This document shows positions 34,087 to 46,848 of a DNA stretch of 64,000 nucleotides, piece by piece (positions within the stretch are counted from its first letter, which is position 1; each line of letters begins with the position of its first letter). Below the pieces are notes generated by a model. That model was not told the DNA's origin. It did no database searches and saw nothing but the letters and a program-made list of their open reading frames with translations. The DNA lies in assembly GCF_036182465.1 (NCBI RefSeq), contig NZ_CP108081.1, positions 6,014,001 to 6,078,000 of the forward strand, given 5' to 3'. The translations under genes were made by a program, and so were the position numbers. This stretch comes from Streptomyces sp. NBC_00258. Its GTDB lineage: Bacteria > Actinomycetota > Actinomycetes > Streptomycetales > Streptomycetaceae.

Positions 34087-35502
34087 GTGACCGAGACACG
34101 GGACCGGCCCCGCAACTGGCACCGGAACTGGCTGCGCAGGGCCCGCGACCAGAGCCGCCGTGACCGCGCCCGCCGGGACCAGGCCTGGCGCGACCAGTCC
34201 TGGCGGGGCTGGTCGCCCGACGGAGCCCGCCAGCAGCCCGCCACCCGCCAGATCCACCGCCTCAGCCACCGGGTGCGCGCCTTCGACCGGCGCCACCCGC
34301 TGGTGTGGGACGTCCTGGTCACGGGCTCCTTCGTGACCGCCGCCTTCACCGACGTCCTGGGCGGCGGCTGGCGGTACATCACCCAGAACCCACAGGCGCC
34401 CACCTGGCTGGTCGTCACCCTGTCGCTGGGCTTCACCGTCCCGCTCCTGTGGCGCCGCAGCCATCCCGTCGCGATCCTCCTGCCGATGCTGCCGCTCGCC
34501 GTGGTGAACGCCTGGACGGGAACCGACCTCCAGTCGAGCCTGACCCTGCTCGTCGTCACGTTCAACATCGCGCTGCACACCGCACTGCGCACCCTGCTCG
34601 CGTCCTACGCCGTCACCCTGATACCGATCATCGTGGACGGCTTCCGCAACGCGGTCGAACAGGGCGCCGACCAGAGCCCGGACCAGACCATCGTCCCGCA
34701 GGCGACCCGCCTCGCCATGGTGGCCATCGTCGGCGTCTCCTACCGCACCCGCCAGGAGTACCTCACCTCCCTCGTCGAACGCGCCGCCCAACTGGAGGTG
34801 GAACGCGACCAGCAGGCCCGCCTCGCCACCGCCGCCGAACGCACCCGCATAGCCCGCGAGATGCACGACATCATCGGCCACAACCTGTCGGTCATCACCA
34901 GCCTCGCGGACGGCGGTTCGTACGCGGCCGCCAAGAACCCCGAACGCGCCGCCCAAGCCCTCACCGCCATCGGCACGACCAGCCGCCAGGCCCTGGGCGA
35001 GCTCCGCCGCCTCCTGGACGTACTGCGCACGGATCCCTCAGGAACAAAGCCACCAGGCGCCGAACCCCCGGGACTCGAACCCCAGGGAGTCGAGATGGCC
35101 CCCCAGCCCTCCCTCACCGACCTCGACCACCTCATCGAAGGCGTACGCTCCGCCGGCCTCCCCGTCCGCACCACCGTCCACGGCCGAGCCACCGCCCTCC
35201 CCCCGGGCCGCCAGCTCACCGTCTATCGAGTCATCCAGGAAGCCCTGACGAACACCCTCAAGCACGGCGGCCCGGACGCGACATCGACGGTCTCGGTGTC
35301 GTACGGGACCGGAGGCGCCGTAACCGCGACGGTGACCGACACCGGCCGCGGAAGCACAGGCCACGGGAACGGCGCCGGAGGCCGCGGCCTCACCGGAATG
35401 CGCGAACGAACAGCCTTGTACGGCGGCACACTTGAGTCCGGCCCGCTCCGGGAACAGGGCTGGCGCGTCCACCTTCACCTACCGGAGGAAACCCCGCAGT
35501 GA
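34087..35502 (+). CDS. NarL-type sensor histidine kinase
   Basis: This is a 471-residue kinase. An Arg/Trp/Asp-rich N-terminal tail with short repeats (about residues 20-42, RRDQAWRDQSWRG) is followed by four to five helices (about 75-220). Next is a HisKA_3 dimerisation helix with the phosphoryl acceptor His260 in REMHDIIGHNLS, and an HATPase domain (about 375-465, NTLKHG and GRGLTGM). A Pro-rich insert (about 317-335) lies between the last two. The GTG start follows the permease by 40 bases. It is co-transcribed and overlaps its response regulator gene (GTGA). Confidence 0.92.
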   Translation: MTETRDRPRNWHRNWLRRARDQSRRDRARRDQAWRDQSWRGWSPDGARQQPATRQIHRLSHRVRAFDRRHPLVWDVLVTGSFVTAAFTDVLGGGWRYITQNPQAPTWLVVTLSLGFTVPLLWRRSHPVAILLPMLPLAVVNAWTGTDLQSSLTLLVVTFNIALHTALRTLLASYAVTLIPIIVDGFRNAVEQGADQSPDQTIVPQATRLAMVAIVGVSYRTRQEYLTSLVERAAQLEVERDQQARLATAAERTRIAREMHDIIGHNLSVITSLADGGSYAAAKNPERAAQALTAIGTTSRQALGELRRLLDVLRTDPSGTKPPGAEPPGLEPQGVEMAPQPSLTDLDHLIEGVRSAGLPVRTTVHGRATALPPGRQLTVYRVIQEALTNTLKHGGPDATSTVSVSYGTGGAVTATVTDTGRGSTGHGNGAGGRGLTGMRERTALYGGTLESGPLREQGWRVHLHLPEETPQ

Positions 35503-36167
35503 CCACCGTGCTCATCGTCGACGACCAGCCTCTGCAGCGCTTCGGGTTCCGCATGCTCCTGGAGAGCCAGGACGACATGGCGGTCGTGGGCGAGGCGTCC
35601 AACGGCAGCGAGGCGATCCGCATGACGGCCGAACTCCACCCGGACGTCGCTCTGATGGACATCCGCATGCCCGGCCTCGACGGCATCGAGGCGACCCGCC
35701 GCATCGTCTCCTCCGGAGACCGCACCCGCGTACTCATCCTGACCACGTTCGACCTGGACGAGTACGCGTACGCCGGCCTGCGGGCGGGCGCCTCCGGCTT
35801 CCTCATCAAGGACGCCCAGCCCGAGGAACTCCTCGCCGGCATCCGCGCGGTGGCCACGGGCGACGCGGTCGTGGCCCCGAGCCTCACCCGCCGCCTGCTC
35901 GACGCCTACGCCGAGCACCTCCCCACGCCGGGCCCGGAAACAACCCCCGGCCAGGACCCGCGTCTCAGCTCCCTCACGTACCGCGAACGCGAAATCCTGA
36001 CGGTCGTCGGCCAGGGCTGGACGAACACAGAGATATCCGCCCGCCTCCATCTCGCCGAATCGACGGTGAAGACCCACGTAAGCCGAATCCTCGCGAAGAC
36101 GGGCTCCCGGGACCGCATCCAAGCGGTCATCCTGGCGTACGACACAAGACTGGTGGAGCCGTCCTGA
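35499..36167 (+). CDS. NarL/LuxR-type response regulator
   Basis: This is a 222-residue regulator with receiver-domain acidic pocket (DDQ at 8-10), phospho-acceptor Asp54 in MDIRMPGLDG, and a C-terminal LuxR helix-turn-helix (SSLTYREREILTVVGQGWTN, then SESTVKTHVSRIL-like ESTVKTHVSRIL). Its GTG overlaps the kinase stop. It probably controls the adjacent ABC exporter. The gene ends in a hairpin shared with the rrn operon. Confidence 0.93.
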   Translation: MTTVLIVDDQPLQRFGFRMLLESQDDMAVVGEASNGSEAIRMTAELHPDVALMDIRMPGLDGIEATRRIVSSGDRTRVLILTTFDLDEYAYAGLRAGASGFLIKDAQPEELLAGIRAVATGDAVVAPSLTRRLLDAYAEHLPTPGPETTPGQDPRLSSLTYREREILTVVGQGWTNTEISARLHLAESTVKTHVSRILAKTGSRDRIQAVILAYDTRLVEPS

Positions 36168-36216
36168 AAAGGACCGGGGAAAGGAGTGTCGGGAAAAAAG
36201 TGCCCCTGAACGCAAG

Positions 36217-36246
36217 AAAGCCCCCGCACCGAAGTGCGGGGGCTTT
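36217..36246. terminator. Bidirectional terminator, response regulator / rrn
   Basis: AAAGCCCCCGCAC (36217-36229), loop CGAA, GTGCGGGGGCTTT (36234-36246) is a perfect 13-bp stem with T-rich flanks. It terminates the rrn operon on the minus strand and the response regulator operon on the plus strand. Confidence 0.85.
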
Positions 36247-36258
36247 CCCATTAAAATT

Positions 36259-36378
36259 TGTTCGGCGGTGTCCTACTCTCCCACAGGGTCCCCCCTGCAG
36301 TACCATCGGCGCTGTAAGGCTTAGCTTCCGGGTTCGGAATGTTACCGGGCGTTTCCCTCACGCTATGACCACCGAAAC
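36259..36378 (-). rRNA. rrf: 5S ribosomal RNA
   Basis: The minus strand begins GTTTCGGTGGTCATAGCG and ends in GAGAGTAGGACACCGCCGAAC. This is the typical actinobacterial 5S with complementary ends (about 120 nt). It is the last gene of the rrn operon. Boundaries are within a few bases. Confidence 0.93.
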
Positions 36379-36452
36379 ACTATGAAACTGTGAATACCGC
36401 ACCACACCGCGTGGCCACACGGGTATGGGGTTGTTCGTGGTTTCAGAACCAA

Positions 36453-36469
36453 CACAGTGGACGCGAGCA
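36453..36469 (-). other. 23S rRNA processing stem, 3' arm
   Basis: This 17-base segment is the exact complement of 39601-39617, so the 23S rRNA ends are brought together in a perfect helix just outside the mature rRNA. It is the expected RNase III substrate. Confidence 0.85.
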
Positions 36470-36471
36470 AC

Positions 36472-41439
<4,968 letters not shown>

Positions 41440-41611
41440 ATGTATTCCCGTAATCGGGATGACACCACGAGAGCGGAACAACCGGGCGGAATAAGCCCGA
41501 CTGTTCACAGCGTCCTCGCTGTGCGCCTACCGGAACAATGCCCGGCAGGACTTTTTCAAAGGAACCTCGTCCCGGCCGTGATGGCCGGAGACGGGGTATC
41601 AACATATCTGG

Positions 41612-41627
41612 CGTTGATTTTTGGCAC
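41612..41627 (-). other. 16S rRNA processing stem, 5' arm
   Basis: On the minus strand GTGCCAAAAATCAACG pairs with CGTTGATTATTCGGCAC from the spacer (39806-39822) apart from a central bulge. It is preceded by TTGAGAACTCAACAGC, which is also echoed before the 23S gene (TTGAGAACTG). This fits the precursor-processing and antitermination leader of streptomycete rrn operons. Confidence 0.75.
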
Positions 41628-41713
41628 GCTGTTGAGTTCTCAAGGAACGGACGCTTCCTTCGTACTCACCCTCTCGGGCTTTCCTCCGGGCTTCCCTTCG
41701 GTCTTGCGTTCCC

Positions 41714-41794
41714 GACTCTATCAGACCGTTTTCCAATCCGATTTCCTCGGTACTTTCCGGCCTTTCGACCTTCCGGCGGTGTTGACTGTATCAG
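41714..41794 (-). promoter_or_regulatory. Candidate tandem rrn promoters
   Basis: On the minus strand CTGATAGAGTC (41714-41724) and CTGATACAGTC (41784-41794) are nearly identical and lie 70 bases apart. Each contains a -10-like hexamer (TAGAGT or TACAGT). A TTGACA occurs at 41816-41821, but its spacing to the nearer -10 is too long (about 25), so -35 boxes are unclear. Multiple tandem promoters are normal for Streptomyces rrn operons. Confidence 0.5.
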
Positions 41795-41920
41795 ATCCTT
41801 TCGGGCCTGACTCCCTGTCAACCGGGTTTATCTTTGCGGCTGTTGAGCCGTTCCGACGTTCCAAACGTTAGCGGATCCTCTCGGCAGTTCCTAATCGGGC
41901 TGCCAGCCCCAAATCGAATT

Positions 41921-41941
41921 GAATTCGGGCACGCCGAATTC
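41921..41941. promoter_or_regulatory. Inverted repeat upstream of the rrn promoters
   Basis: GAATTCGG (41921-41928), spacer GCACG, CCGAATTC (41934-41941): 8-bp perfect arms. It lies upstream of the rrn promoter region, in sequence that is otherwise gene-free (41440-42141). It may be a protein-binding site or a weak hairpin. Confidence 0.4.
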
Positions 41942-42141
41942 GCCCCGTTGAGGAGATCGTGCTGATGGTTTGGTGTGCCGCTTCTGCGGCGGAGGTGCTG
42001 TCGCAGAACCGTTACGGCCCCGTGGCAACTCGAAGAACCTTACGGATCGGCGAGGGGAGTGTCAAGTCTCCCCCGGGCGGCCATCCGGCAAACCAGAGGC
42101 GGGCAGGAAGTCCGAGCCGGAGCCGAGGCCCAACTCGGGCC

Positions 42142-42690
42142 TCAGTCAAGGTCGGTGAGCCGGCCGCCGGCGTCCGGCTGGGCGTGCTCCACGCGGCGCA
42201 GCAGCCGGGTCAGCACTTCGCCGAGGACGCCGCGGTCCTCCGGGGAGAGGTCCTGGAGGAGGTCCTCCTCGAAGACCGTGGCGAGGCGCATGGCCTCCAG
42301 CCACTTCCCGCGCCCCTCTTCGGTCAGCTCGACGATGACGCGTACGCGGTTGGACTCGTCGCGCTCCCGGGTGACCAGGCCCTCCGCGACCATGCGGTCG
42401 ATGCGGTGGGTCATGGCGGCCGGGGTGAGGCCGAGGCGCTTGGCGAGGTCGCTCGGGCCCATTCGGTACGGGGCGCCGGAGAGGACCAGGGCCTTGAGGA
42501 CCTCCCACTCGGCGTTGCTCATGCCGAGGGTGGCGGTCTGGCGGCCGTAGGCGACGTTCATGCGGCGGTTCAGGCGGCCCAGCGCCGAGACGATCTTCTC
42601 GACCTGGGGGTCGAGGTCCTGGAACTCGCGCTGGTAGGCGGCGATCTGCTCTTCGATCGTCGGCTCGCTGACGCGGCGGGTGTCACCCAT
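42142..42690 (-). CDS. MarR-family regulator
   Basis: This is a 182-residue MarR-type winged-helix repressor: NAEWEVLKALVLSG, recognition helix TPAAMTHRIDRMVAEGLVTRERD and a wing with SNRVRVIVELTEEGR. It is divergent from an MFS transporter gene, which it most likely represses; the ligand may be a transported compound. The 135-base intergenic region is A/T-rich with repeated TTTAGCTTC elements. Confidence 0.92.
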   Translation of the reverse strand: MGDTRRVSEPTIEEQIAAYQREFQDLDPQVEKIVSALGRLNRRMNVAYGRQTATLGMSNAEWEVLKALVLSGAPYRMGPSDLAKRLGLTPAAMTHRIDRMVAEGLVTRERDESNRVRVIVELTEEGRGKWLEAMRLATVFEEDLLQDLSPEDRGVLGEVLTRLLRRVEHAQPDAGGRLTDLD

Positions 42691-42743
42691 GGCCGCAGTA
42701 TGGCACGCGCCCGCTTGGCGTTGAAGTCCTTCGGGATGTACTG

Positions 42744-42765
42744 TTTAGCTTCTTACTTTAGCTTC
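42744..42765. promoter_or_regulatory. Candidate MarR operator (direct TTTAGCTTC repeats)
   Basis: TTTAGCTTC occurs at 42744-42752 and again at 42757-42765, 13 bases apart. The second copy extends into the palindrome CTTCGAAG (42762-42769). It lies between the divergent MarR and MFS genes. Confidence 0.5.
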
Positions 42766-42825
42766 GAAGTCTTCACCTCTAACTCCTGAGGCAGACGTAA
42801 GACTTCTCTACCAAGGCAGGTGAAA

Positions 42826-44109
42826 GTGACCAGGGCGATGGGCGCTGAGATGCGCCGGATCCATGTGGGCAACGCACTCAGCGCGTTCGGGCTCGGCTTT
42901 ACCGTCCCGTATCTGTACGTCTATGTGGCGCAGGTACGGGATCTCGGTGCGATGACGGCGGGTCTCGTGCTCGCCGTCTTCGCCGTGGCCGCACTCGTGG
43001 TGCTGCCGTTCGCCGGGCGGGCCATCGTCCGCCGGGGCCCGCTGCCGGTGCTGCTCACCGCCCTGATCACCGCCGCCGTCGGCGCGCTGAGCCTCGGGCT
43101 CGCGAGCAGCTCGACGACCGTGCTGTTGTCCGCGGCCGCGCTCGGTGCCGGTCAGGCCGTGATGCAGCCGGCGCTCGCGACGATGATCGTGGACTTCTCG
43201 TCGGCCGATACGCGGTCGCGCGCCTTCGCCACGCAGTTCTTCCTGCAGAACCTCGGGCTCGGGGTCGGCGGGCTCATCGGCGGTCATCTCGTCGACGCCT
43301 CGCGGGCGAGCTCGTTCACGCTGCTGTTCTCGATCGAGGCGGCGATGTTCCTGCTGCTCGTGGTGGTCATGTTGACCGTACGGATGCCGCGTGCGCCCCA
43401 GGTCGAGGGAGCTCCGGGAGGGGCCAGGGGCAGCTGGAAGCAGCTGCTCGGCAACCGGGCCATGGTGCAGCTGTGTGTGGTGGGCTTCGTGCTGTTCTTC
43501 GCCTGCTACGGGCAGTTCGAGTCGGGGCTGAGCGCGTACGGCGTCGAGGCGGCGGGGATCTCCACGTCCGCGCTCGGGACCGCGCTTGCCGCGAACACGG
43601 CGATGATCGTGGTCGCCCAGTTCGCCGTGCTGCGGTTCGTCGAGCGGCGGAAGCGGTCCCGGGTGATCGGCGCTGTCGGCCTGATCTGGGCCTTCGCCTG
43701 GGTCGTCGCCGGGTACGCAGGGCTCGGGCACGCCAGCCAGACCATGGCGACGGCGGCGTTCGTTTCGACGTACGCGCTGTTCGGGCTCGGGGAGGCGATG
43801 CTGTCGCCGACCGTGGCTCCACTGGTCGCGGATCTGGCGCCGAGCGGTATGGCGGGGCAGTACAACTCCGCCTTCGCCCTGGTGAAGCAGCTGGCGCTCG
43901 CGGTCGGTCCTGCGGTGGGCGGGCCCATGGGGGCCTCGCTGCACGCTCCGTACGTCGTGACGTTTCTGCTGTTCTCGCTGGGGATCACGTTCCTGGCGGT
44001 GCGGCTGGGGAAGCAGCTCACTCCCGTACAGAATCAGCCGTCGCTGGCGAAGAGCCGGGTTGTGGCGCGGGGCGGGGCTTCGGCCGAGTCGGTGCAGACC
44101 GCGGCCTGA
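42826..44109 (+). CDS. MFS transporter
   Basis: This is a 427-residue protein with about 12 hydrophobic helices and a major-facilitator sequence. Motif A-like FAGRAIVRRGPLPVL follows helix 2, and a long central loop contains PRAPQVEGAPGG. It is probably a drug or metabolite exporter under control of the divergent MarR regulator. GTG at 42826 has GGCAGG at a better distance than the GTG at 42820; an ATG at 42838 is also possible. A terminator follows the stop. Confidence 0.9.
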   Translation: MTRAMGAEMRRIHVGNALSAFGLGFTVPYLYVYVAQVRDLGAMTAGLVLAVFAVAALVVLPFAGRAIVRRGPLPVLLTALITAAVGALSLGLASSSTTVLLSAAALGAGQAVMQPALATMIVDFSSADTRSRAFATQFFLQNLGLGVGGLIGGHLVDASRASSFTLLFSIEAAMFLLLVVVMLTVRMPRAPQVEGAPGGARGSWKQLLGNRAMVQLCVVGFVLFFACYGQFESGLSAYGVEAAGISTSALGTALAANTAMIVVAQFAVLRFVERRKRSRVIGAVGLIWAFAWVVAGYAGLGHASQTMATAAFVSTYALFGLGEAMLSPTVAPLVADLAPSGMAGQYNSAFALVKQLALAVGPAVGGPMGASLHAPYVVTFLLFSLGITFLAVRLGKQLTPVQNQPSLAKSRVVARGGASAESVQTAA

Positions 44110-44137
44110 CGCGCGTAGTAAACCCGCGGAATTGAGG

Positions 44138-44169
44138 ACGGCCGTCACCACGGATGTGGTGGCGGCCGT
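44138..44169. terminator. Terminator between convergent MFS and methyltransferase genes
   Basis: ACGGCCGTCACCAC (44138-44151), loop GGAT, GTGGTGGCGGCCGT (44156-44169): a 14-bp stem with one G-T pair. It is placed to serve both genes. Confidence 0.75.
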
Positions 44170-44191
44170 TCTGCTGTTCGCGTGGAGGTGC

Positions 44192-45022
44192 TCAGTGGAT
44201 GGCTGTCACCAGGGTGGACGTGAACGGGAGTGTTGCCGTGCCGTCGGGGTTCGTGTGGTCGGTGAGGGCCGCGGCCACCGCCGCGGCGGCCTGTGCGAGA
44301 CGGTCCGGGCCGCCCGCGTCCTCGATGGCCTGGCCCCAGGGGACGGCCGAGAGGTGGCCGCGGGCGAAGTCGGCGAGCGGGGGCAGGGTGATGCCGAAGG
44401 TGATGTCATGGCTGACCACGTCGTGGAAGCCCGCGTCGGTGAGGGCCGCCGTGAGGCGTTCGGCGGGGCAGGAGAAGGCCATCGCGAAGTGCGCCTCGGC
44501 CTCCGGGCCGCCGTACTCGGTGATGGCGCGGTGGTGGGCCTCGAAGTAAGGGGAGCGGTCCCGGGCGGCCCAGGCGGTGGCGGCGAACCGGCCGCCGACG
44601 CGCAGGACCCTGGACGCCTCGACTAGAGCCGCGCCGAGGTCGGGGAAGAACTGGACGCCCTGCTGGCAGAGGACGGCGTCGAAGGTGTCGTCCGGATGGG
44701 GGAGGCGGTCGGCGGGGGCCACCGTGAACTCGATGTCCGGGTACATGCGGGGTGCCTTGGCGGCGGCCACCTTGAGCATGGCCTCGCTGAAGTCGGCGGC
44801 CGCGACATGGCCCGTGGGGCCGACCCGGGCGGCGGCCGCGCGGGCCACGAAGCCGGTGCCGGAGGCGACATCGAGGACCTGGTGGCCGGGACACAGGTCC
44901 ACTGCGTCCAGCAGCGCCTCGACGAACGGCGCCATGATCGGTGCGCTGTACTCCTCGTAGCGCTCGGGAGCGCTGCCTTTGAGCTGAAAGCCCGTTTCGT
45001 CTGCCTGGGGTGAGCTGGTCAT
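44192..45022 (-). CDS. SAM-dependent methyltransferase (UbiE/Methyltransf_11 type)
   Basis: This is a 276-residue class I methyltransferase: motif I VLDVASGTGFVARAA, the acidic motif AAADFSEAMLKVA, and motif post-I/II around FDAVLCQQGVQFF. The acceptor is unknown; similar proteins methylate small metabolites. The ATG at 45022 is the natural start and lies 56 bases after the stop of the next upstream gene. Confidence 0.9.
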   Translation of the reverse strand: MTSSPQADETGFQLKGSAPERYEEYSAPIMAPFVEALLDAVDLCPGHQVLDVASGTGFVARAAAARVGPTGHVAAADFSEAMLKVAAAKAPRMYPDIEFTVAPADRLPHPDDTFDAVLCQQGVQFFPDLGAALVEASRVLRVGGRFAATAWAARDRSPYFEAHHRAITEYGGPEAEAHFAMAFSCPAERLTAALTDAGFHDVVSHDITFGITLPPLADFARGHLSAVPWGQAIEDAGGPDRLAQAAAAVAAALTDHTNPDGTATLPFTSTLVTAIH

Positions 45023-45078
45023 GGGTGAGCTACTAGCACCGCTGGGCGGGTCCGACCAGATGGCGCGCGGCTCCTGGG

Positions 45079-46725
45079 TCAGGTGGTGCGCGGAAGTGCG
45101 AACTCGCACCACACCGCCTTGCCACCGCCCGGGGTGCGGCGGGAGCCCCAGTTCGAGGCGATGGTGGCGACGATCGCGATGCCCCGGCCGGACTCGTCGG
45201 CAGGCTCGGCGCGGCGGCGGCGCGGGAGGTGGTCGTCGCCGTCGGTGACCTCGACGATGAGGCGCCGGTCGGTGCGGCGGAGTCTGAGGCGCATCGGCGG
45301 GGTGCCGTGCTGGAGGGAGTTGGCGACGAGCTCGCTCGCGGCCAGTACGCCGAGGTCGTGCAGGTCCGTCGGGAAGCGCCAGCTGGTGAGGACGCCGGAG
45401 GCGAAGGCACGCGCGCGTGGGGCCGCTTCGACGCCGCCGAGCAGCTCCAGTGCGGCGTTGCGGAAGAGGTCGCCGTCCGGTCCCGTACGGGCCGGGTGCT
45501 GGAGGACCAGGACGGCGACGTCGTCGTCGTGGTCTGCGGTCACGCCCGCCGAGCGGACCAGGCGGTCGCAGACCACCTGGGGGGTGCCCGTGGCGCCGGC
45601 GAGGGCGCGCTCCAGGGAGGCGATGCCCTCGTCCAGGTCCGCGTCGCGGCGCTCGACCAGGCCGTCGGTGTAGAGCACGGCGGTGGAGCCGGGGCCGAGC
45701 GGGATCGAGCCGGAGGCGTGCATCCAGCCGCCGGTGCCGAGCGGGGGGCCGGTGGGTTCGTCGGCGCGCAGGACCGTGCCGCTCTCGTCGCGGACGAGGA
45801 TCGGGAGGTGGCCGGCGGAGGCGTACACCAGCCGGCCCTCGTTCGGGTCGTGGACCGCGTACGCACAGGTGGCGATCTGGTTGGCGTCGATCTCCATGGC
45901 GAGGCCGTCCAGGAGCTGGAGGACCTCGTGCGGGGGCAGGTCGAGGCGGGCGTAGGCGCGGACGGCCGTGCGGAGCTGGCCCATGACGGCCGCCGCGCGG
46001 ACGCCGCGGCCCATGACGTCGCCGATGACCAGGGCGGTGCGGCCGCCGCCGAGGGTGATCACGTCGTACCAGTCGCCGCCGACCGCGGCCTCCGTGCCGC
46101 CCGGGTGGTACGTCGCGGCGACGCGCAGGTCGTCGGGCTCTTCGAGCTCCTGGGGCAGCAGGGAACGCTGGAGGGTGACGGCGGTCTCGCGCTGCCGGCG
46201 CTCGCTGGCGCGCAGCCGCTCGGCGGCCTCGGCGTGGTCGGTGACGTCGGCGGCGAAGATCAGTACGCCACCGCCTTCGGGGGTGGCCGAGACCTCGACC
46301 GGTGTGCACGTGAACGTGTACGAGCGGCCGCCGGGGGCCTTGCGGGACTTGACCGTGCGGGGCTTGGAGCTGCGCAGGACCTGGTCGAGGAGCGGCAGCA
46401 GGCCGAGCTCGGCCAGCTCGGGCAGCGCGTCGCGGGCGGGCTCGCCGGCCGGGCGGACACCGAAGGCGGCCACATAGGCGTCGTTCACGTACGCGAGGCG
46501 GTGGTCCGGGCCGTGGACCAGGGCGACGAGGGCCGGGATGCGGTCGAGGACCTCGCGGACGGGCAGCTCGTCGACGGCGGGCAGGAGCGCCGAGTCGGTC
46601 AGCCGCTCGGCGCGTGCCGCGGGCACGGAGCCCTCCGAAGGGAGCGCCGTCGGCGAATCCTCGGTCCGCGCTGCCGCGCGGCGCTGCGTTCCGGGGAGCC
46701 GGGCGCTCCAGCGCGTGAAGTTCAC
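45079..46725 (-). CDS. PAS-SpoIIE phosphatase with C-terminal GHKL ATPase
   Basis: This is a 548-residue signalling protein. A PAS domain (about 58-160, with RLAYVNDAYVAAFG) is followed by a short coiled coil (about 165-185), a PP2C/SpoIIE phosphatase (about 195-410; metal-binding Asp in GGDWYDVITLGG and IGDVMGRG, and VLYTDGLVERR) and an RsbW-like ATPase (about 420-545, with AASELVANSLQHG and GRGIAIV). Such proteins combine an anti-sigma kinase and a phosphatase for anti-anti-sigma factors. No partner gene is adjacent. Confidence 0.92.
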   Translation of the reverse strand: MNFTRWSARLPGTQRRAAARTEDSPTALPSEGSVPAARAERLTDSALLPAVDELPVREVLDRIPALVALVHGPDHRLAYVNDAYVAAFGVRPAGEPARDALPELAELGLLPLLDQVLRSSKPRTVKSRKAPGGRSYTFTCTPVEVSATPEGGGVLIFAADVTDHAEAAERLRASERRQRETAVTLQRSLLPQELEEPDDLRVAATYHPGGTEAAVGGDWYDVITLGGGRTALVIGDVMGRGVRAAAVMGQLRTAVRAYARLDLPPHEVLQLLDGLAMEIDANQIATCAYAVHDPNEGRLVYASAGHLPILVRDESGTVLRADEPTGPPLGTGGWMHASGSIPLGPGSTAVLYTDGLVERRDADLDEGIASLERALAGATGTPQVVCDRLVRSAGVTADHDDDVAVLVLQHPARTGPDGDLFRNAALELLGGVEAAPRARAFASGVLTSWRFPTDLHDLGVLAASELVANSLQHGTPPMRLRLRRTDRRLIVEVTDGDDHLPRRRRAEPADESGRGIAIVATIASNWGSRRTPGGGKAVWCEFALPRTT

Positions 46726-46848
46726 AGTGGGACAGGCCTCGTGGGTTTGAAGGGCGAGCGGTCGGCCCGCCCATGGTGTGGACCAGTGTGTCCGACCGGA
46801 CCGACATCCGTCAGACGCGGGCGCGGCGGATGGAGTTCCTGGGTCCGG

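Noticed and set aside
41816..41821. TTGACA as the -35 box of the rrn promoter
   Set aside because: The distance to the nearest -10-like hexamer (TACAGT) is about 25 bases, well outside the normal 16-19.
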